Shown piece by piece: positions 4,595 through 5,444 of a stretch of 5,444 nt of DNA. The notes beneath the pieces are model-generated. The model did not search any database and was not told where the DNA came from. It saw only the letters and a program-made list of their open reading frames with translations. The stretch is from assembly GCA_031257455.1 (NCBI GenBank), contig JAIROQ010000145.1:1-5444 (forward strand), written 5' to 3'. Numbering within the stretch: position 1 is the first letter of the stretch; every line of letters starts with the position of its first letter. Source of the stretch: Prevotellaceae bacterium (GTDB lineage: Bacteria; Bacteroidota; Bacteroidia; Bacteroidales; UBA932). The position numbers and the translations under genes were made by a program.

Positions 4595-5444
4595 TCAATT
4601 GTTAATATACAGTTTTAGCTTGTTGTGGTTGAGTGCATCGTTGTAGATAGAGTTTTCAAGGTTTTTCAGCAGTTCCTGTTTCCGTTTGTTCCGTATAATG
4701 TTGCTGATATTTTCCCGTTCGTAGTCAAGCGGCGCCTGTTCGCCAACGGCAACCGTCCGGTAGAGGTAAACAAAATGAGTATAGCCGTCTGCATTTGCCC
4801 GTATATAACCGTTTTTCCATTCGTTTTCGATTTGTCCGGCAGTGAGCGGCAGTTCGTTTGCCAGCATTTCGGCATCGACCCATTGTTCATTGAAATTGGT
4901 ATATTTTTCGGCCACAGCCGCGCAGATATGCTCCAACTGCTCGCGGTCTTCCGGGTCGGACGAACGGTAAATTTTCTCTATCTGCTTTACCTGCGGAATA
5001 TCTTCCGAAACTTTTATGAAAATAACTTGCGCAAGCGGTTTGGTCAGTATAAAATTTTGGGCGGACGATTTGTAGAACGCTTCCATTTCCCGGTCGCTGA
5101 CAATGGTGTCCAGCCGTTGTTCCATATACATTTTTTCATAACGGTAAATCAACAACGACATCCGGTAATCTTCCAATTCCATAGAAACATTTTTCTGTTC
5201 CTTGCTCAAGTATTGTTCCGCCATTTTAGCGACTAATTGTTTCCGCGCCCAGTTGGATACGTATGTCTGCAACATTTGCAAGCTGTCTTCAGCCGACAAT
5301 CCGCTGGGGAAAATCATATCCACCCCCGATTTAAACAATATTTTCCCGTTTACTTCGGCTAATTTTTCATCCGTTACCCGGTCGGAGAAATAACTGCAAC
5401 CGGCAAGGAGCAGCAGGCAGCAGGCAGTTTTCAGTAGGCAGTAG
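4595..5444 (-). CDS. SurA-fold lipoprotein without recognisable PPIase domain (5' end outside window)
   Basis: The open frame continues to the window edge (first complete codon at 5443). The visible 282 residues begin YCLLKTACC and a Leu run ending in L-A-G-C, a lipobox with Cys16 as the lipidated residue, then VNGKIL, the usual opening of the SurA/PpiC N-terminal domain. A start at the TTG at 5338 would discard the lipobox and the VNGK strand, so it is rejected; the true start lies just beyond 5444. About residues 30-135 are helical SurA-like. The following 140 residues take the position of a parvulin domain but show no RHIL, GGxLG or GFH motif. The protein ends LKLYINN. In Bacteroidales, such genes sit directly before surA and are often labelled peptidyl-prolyl isomerase; a chaperone or holdase role is more likely than enzyme activity. 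It ends with TGA 4 nt before the surA ATG. Confidence 0.85.
   Translation of the reverse strand, partial: YCLLKTACCLLLLAGCSYFSDRVTDEKLAEVNGKILFKSGVDMIFPSGLSAEDSLQMLQTYVSNWARKQLVAKMAEQYLSKEQKNVSMELEDYRMSLLIYRYEKMYMEQRLDTIVSDREMEAFYKSSAQNFILTKPLAQVIFIKVSEDIPQVKQIEKIYRSSDPEDREQLEHICAAVAEKYTNFNEQWVDAEMLANELPLTAGQIENEWKNGYIRANADGYTHFVYLYRTVAVGEQAPLDYERENISNIIRNKRKQELLKNLENSIYNDALNHNKLKLYINN
5411..5444. repeat. Heptamer tract within the lipoprotein signal-peptide codons
   Basis: On the + strand the bases read as 7-base steps: cagcagg, cagcagg, cagtttt, cagtagg, then cagtag to the window edge. This tract encodes the hydrophobic part of the lipoprotein signal peptide on the minus strand. Only two units are exact and the others are variants, so chance similarity from Leu/Cys-rich coding cannot be excluded. 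It resembles the heptamer arrays elsewhere in the window in period but not in base sequence. Confidence 0.5.

Noticed and set aside
4136..4618. 160-codon + strand ORF opposite surA
   Set aside because: It lies antisense to the well-supported SurA N-terminal domain, and its Ser/Arg/Thr-rich composition is typical of a shadow frame.
4625..5236. 203-codon + strand ORF opposite the lipoprotein gene
   Set aside because: The minus-strand frame has a lipobox, SurA-like pattern and operon spacing. The + strand peptide is Phe/Val-rich antisense translation without a recognisable motif.
4595..5338. TTG at 5338 as the start of the lipoprotein gene
   Set aside because: The frame stays open upstream and encodes the L-A-G-C lipobox and VNGK strand, so the real start is beyond the window.

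Overview
The window looks like chromosomal DNA from a member of the Bacteroidetes, most likely order Bacteroidales. Three things point there. One is a leftward gene run typical of the group: a SurA-fold lipoprotein, then SurA, then an OstA/LptA-like protein. The second is a conserved hypothetical protein of a type I associate with Bacteroidetes. The third is A-rich start regions without clear Shine-Dalgarno sites. Genus cannot be read from the sequence alone.

Layout on the + strand: positions 1-71 hold the last 22 codons of a protein whose end resembles a FISUMP-type domain. Positions 72-367 hold no conventional gene. They contain a composite short-repeat element (143-217), a possible 27-residue mini-ORF made of heptapeptide repeats (227-310) that is also a set of hairpins, and an A-rich leader. 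Positions 368-1063 encode a 231-residue protein of unknown function. Positions 1064-1339 are almost entirely short tandem repeats: heptamers, a GC-rich core, then octamers.

The rest is one leftward operon for envelope biogenesis. It reads from beyond 5444 down to 1340: a SurA-like lipoprotein without a recognisable PPIase domain (5' end outside the window), SurA with two parvulin domains, and an OstA/LptA-like protein. The genes are separated by 4 nt and overlap by 13 nt, so they are probably co-transcribed and translationally coupled. Known roles of the families suggest a shared job: chaperoning outer-membrane proteins across the periplasm and moving lipopolysaccharide to the outer membrane.

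The most unusual aspect is repeat content at several scales. Intergenic arrays have 7- or 8-bp units, which would break a reading frame. Repeats inside coding frames mostly have 21- or 39-bp units, which preserve it. One heptamer tract appears to encode part of the lipoprotein signal peptide, and one octamer array supplies the stop codon of the OstA-like gene. I see no clear evidence of a CRISPR array, IS element, RNA gene or defence system.
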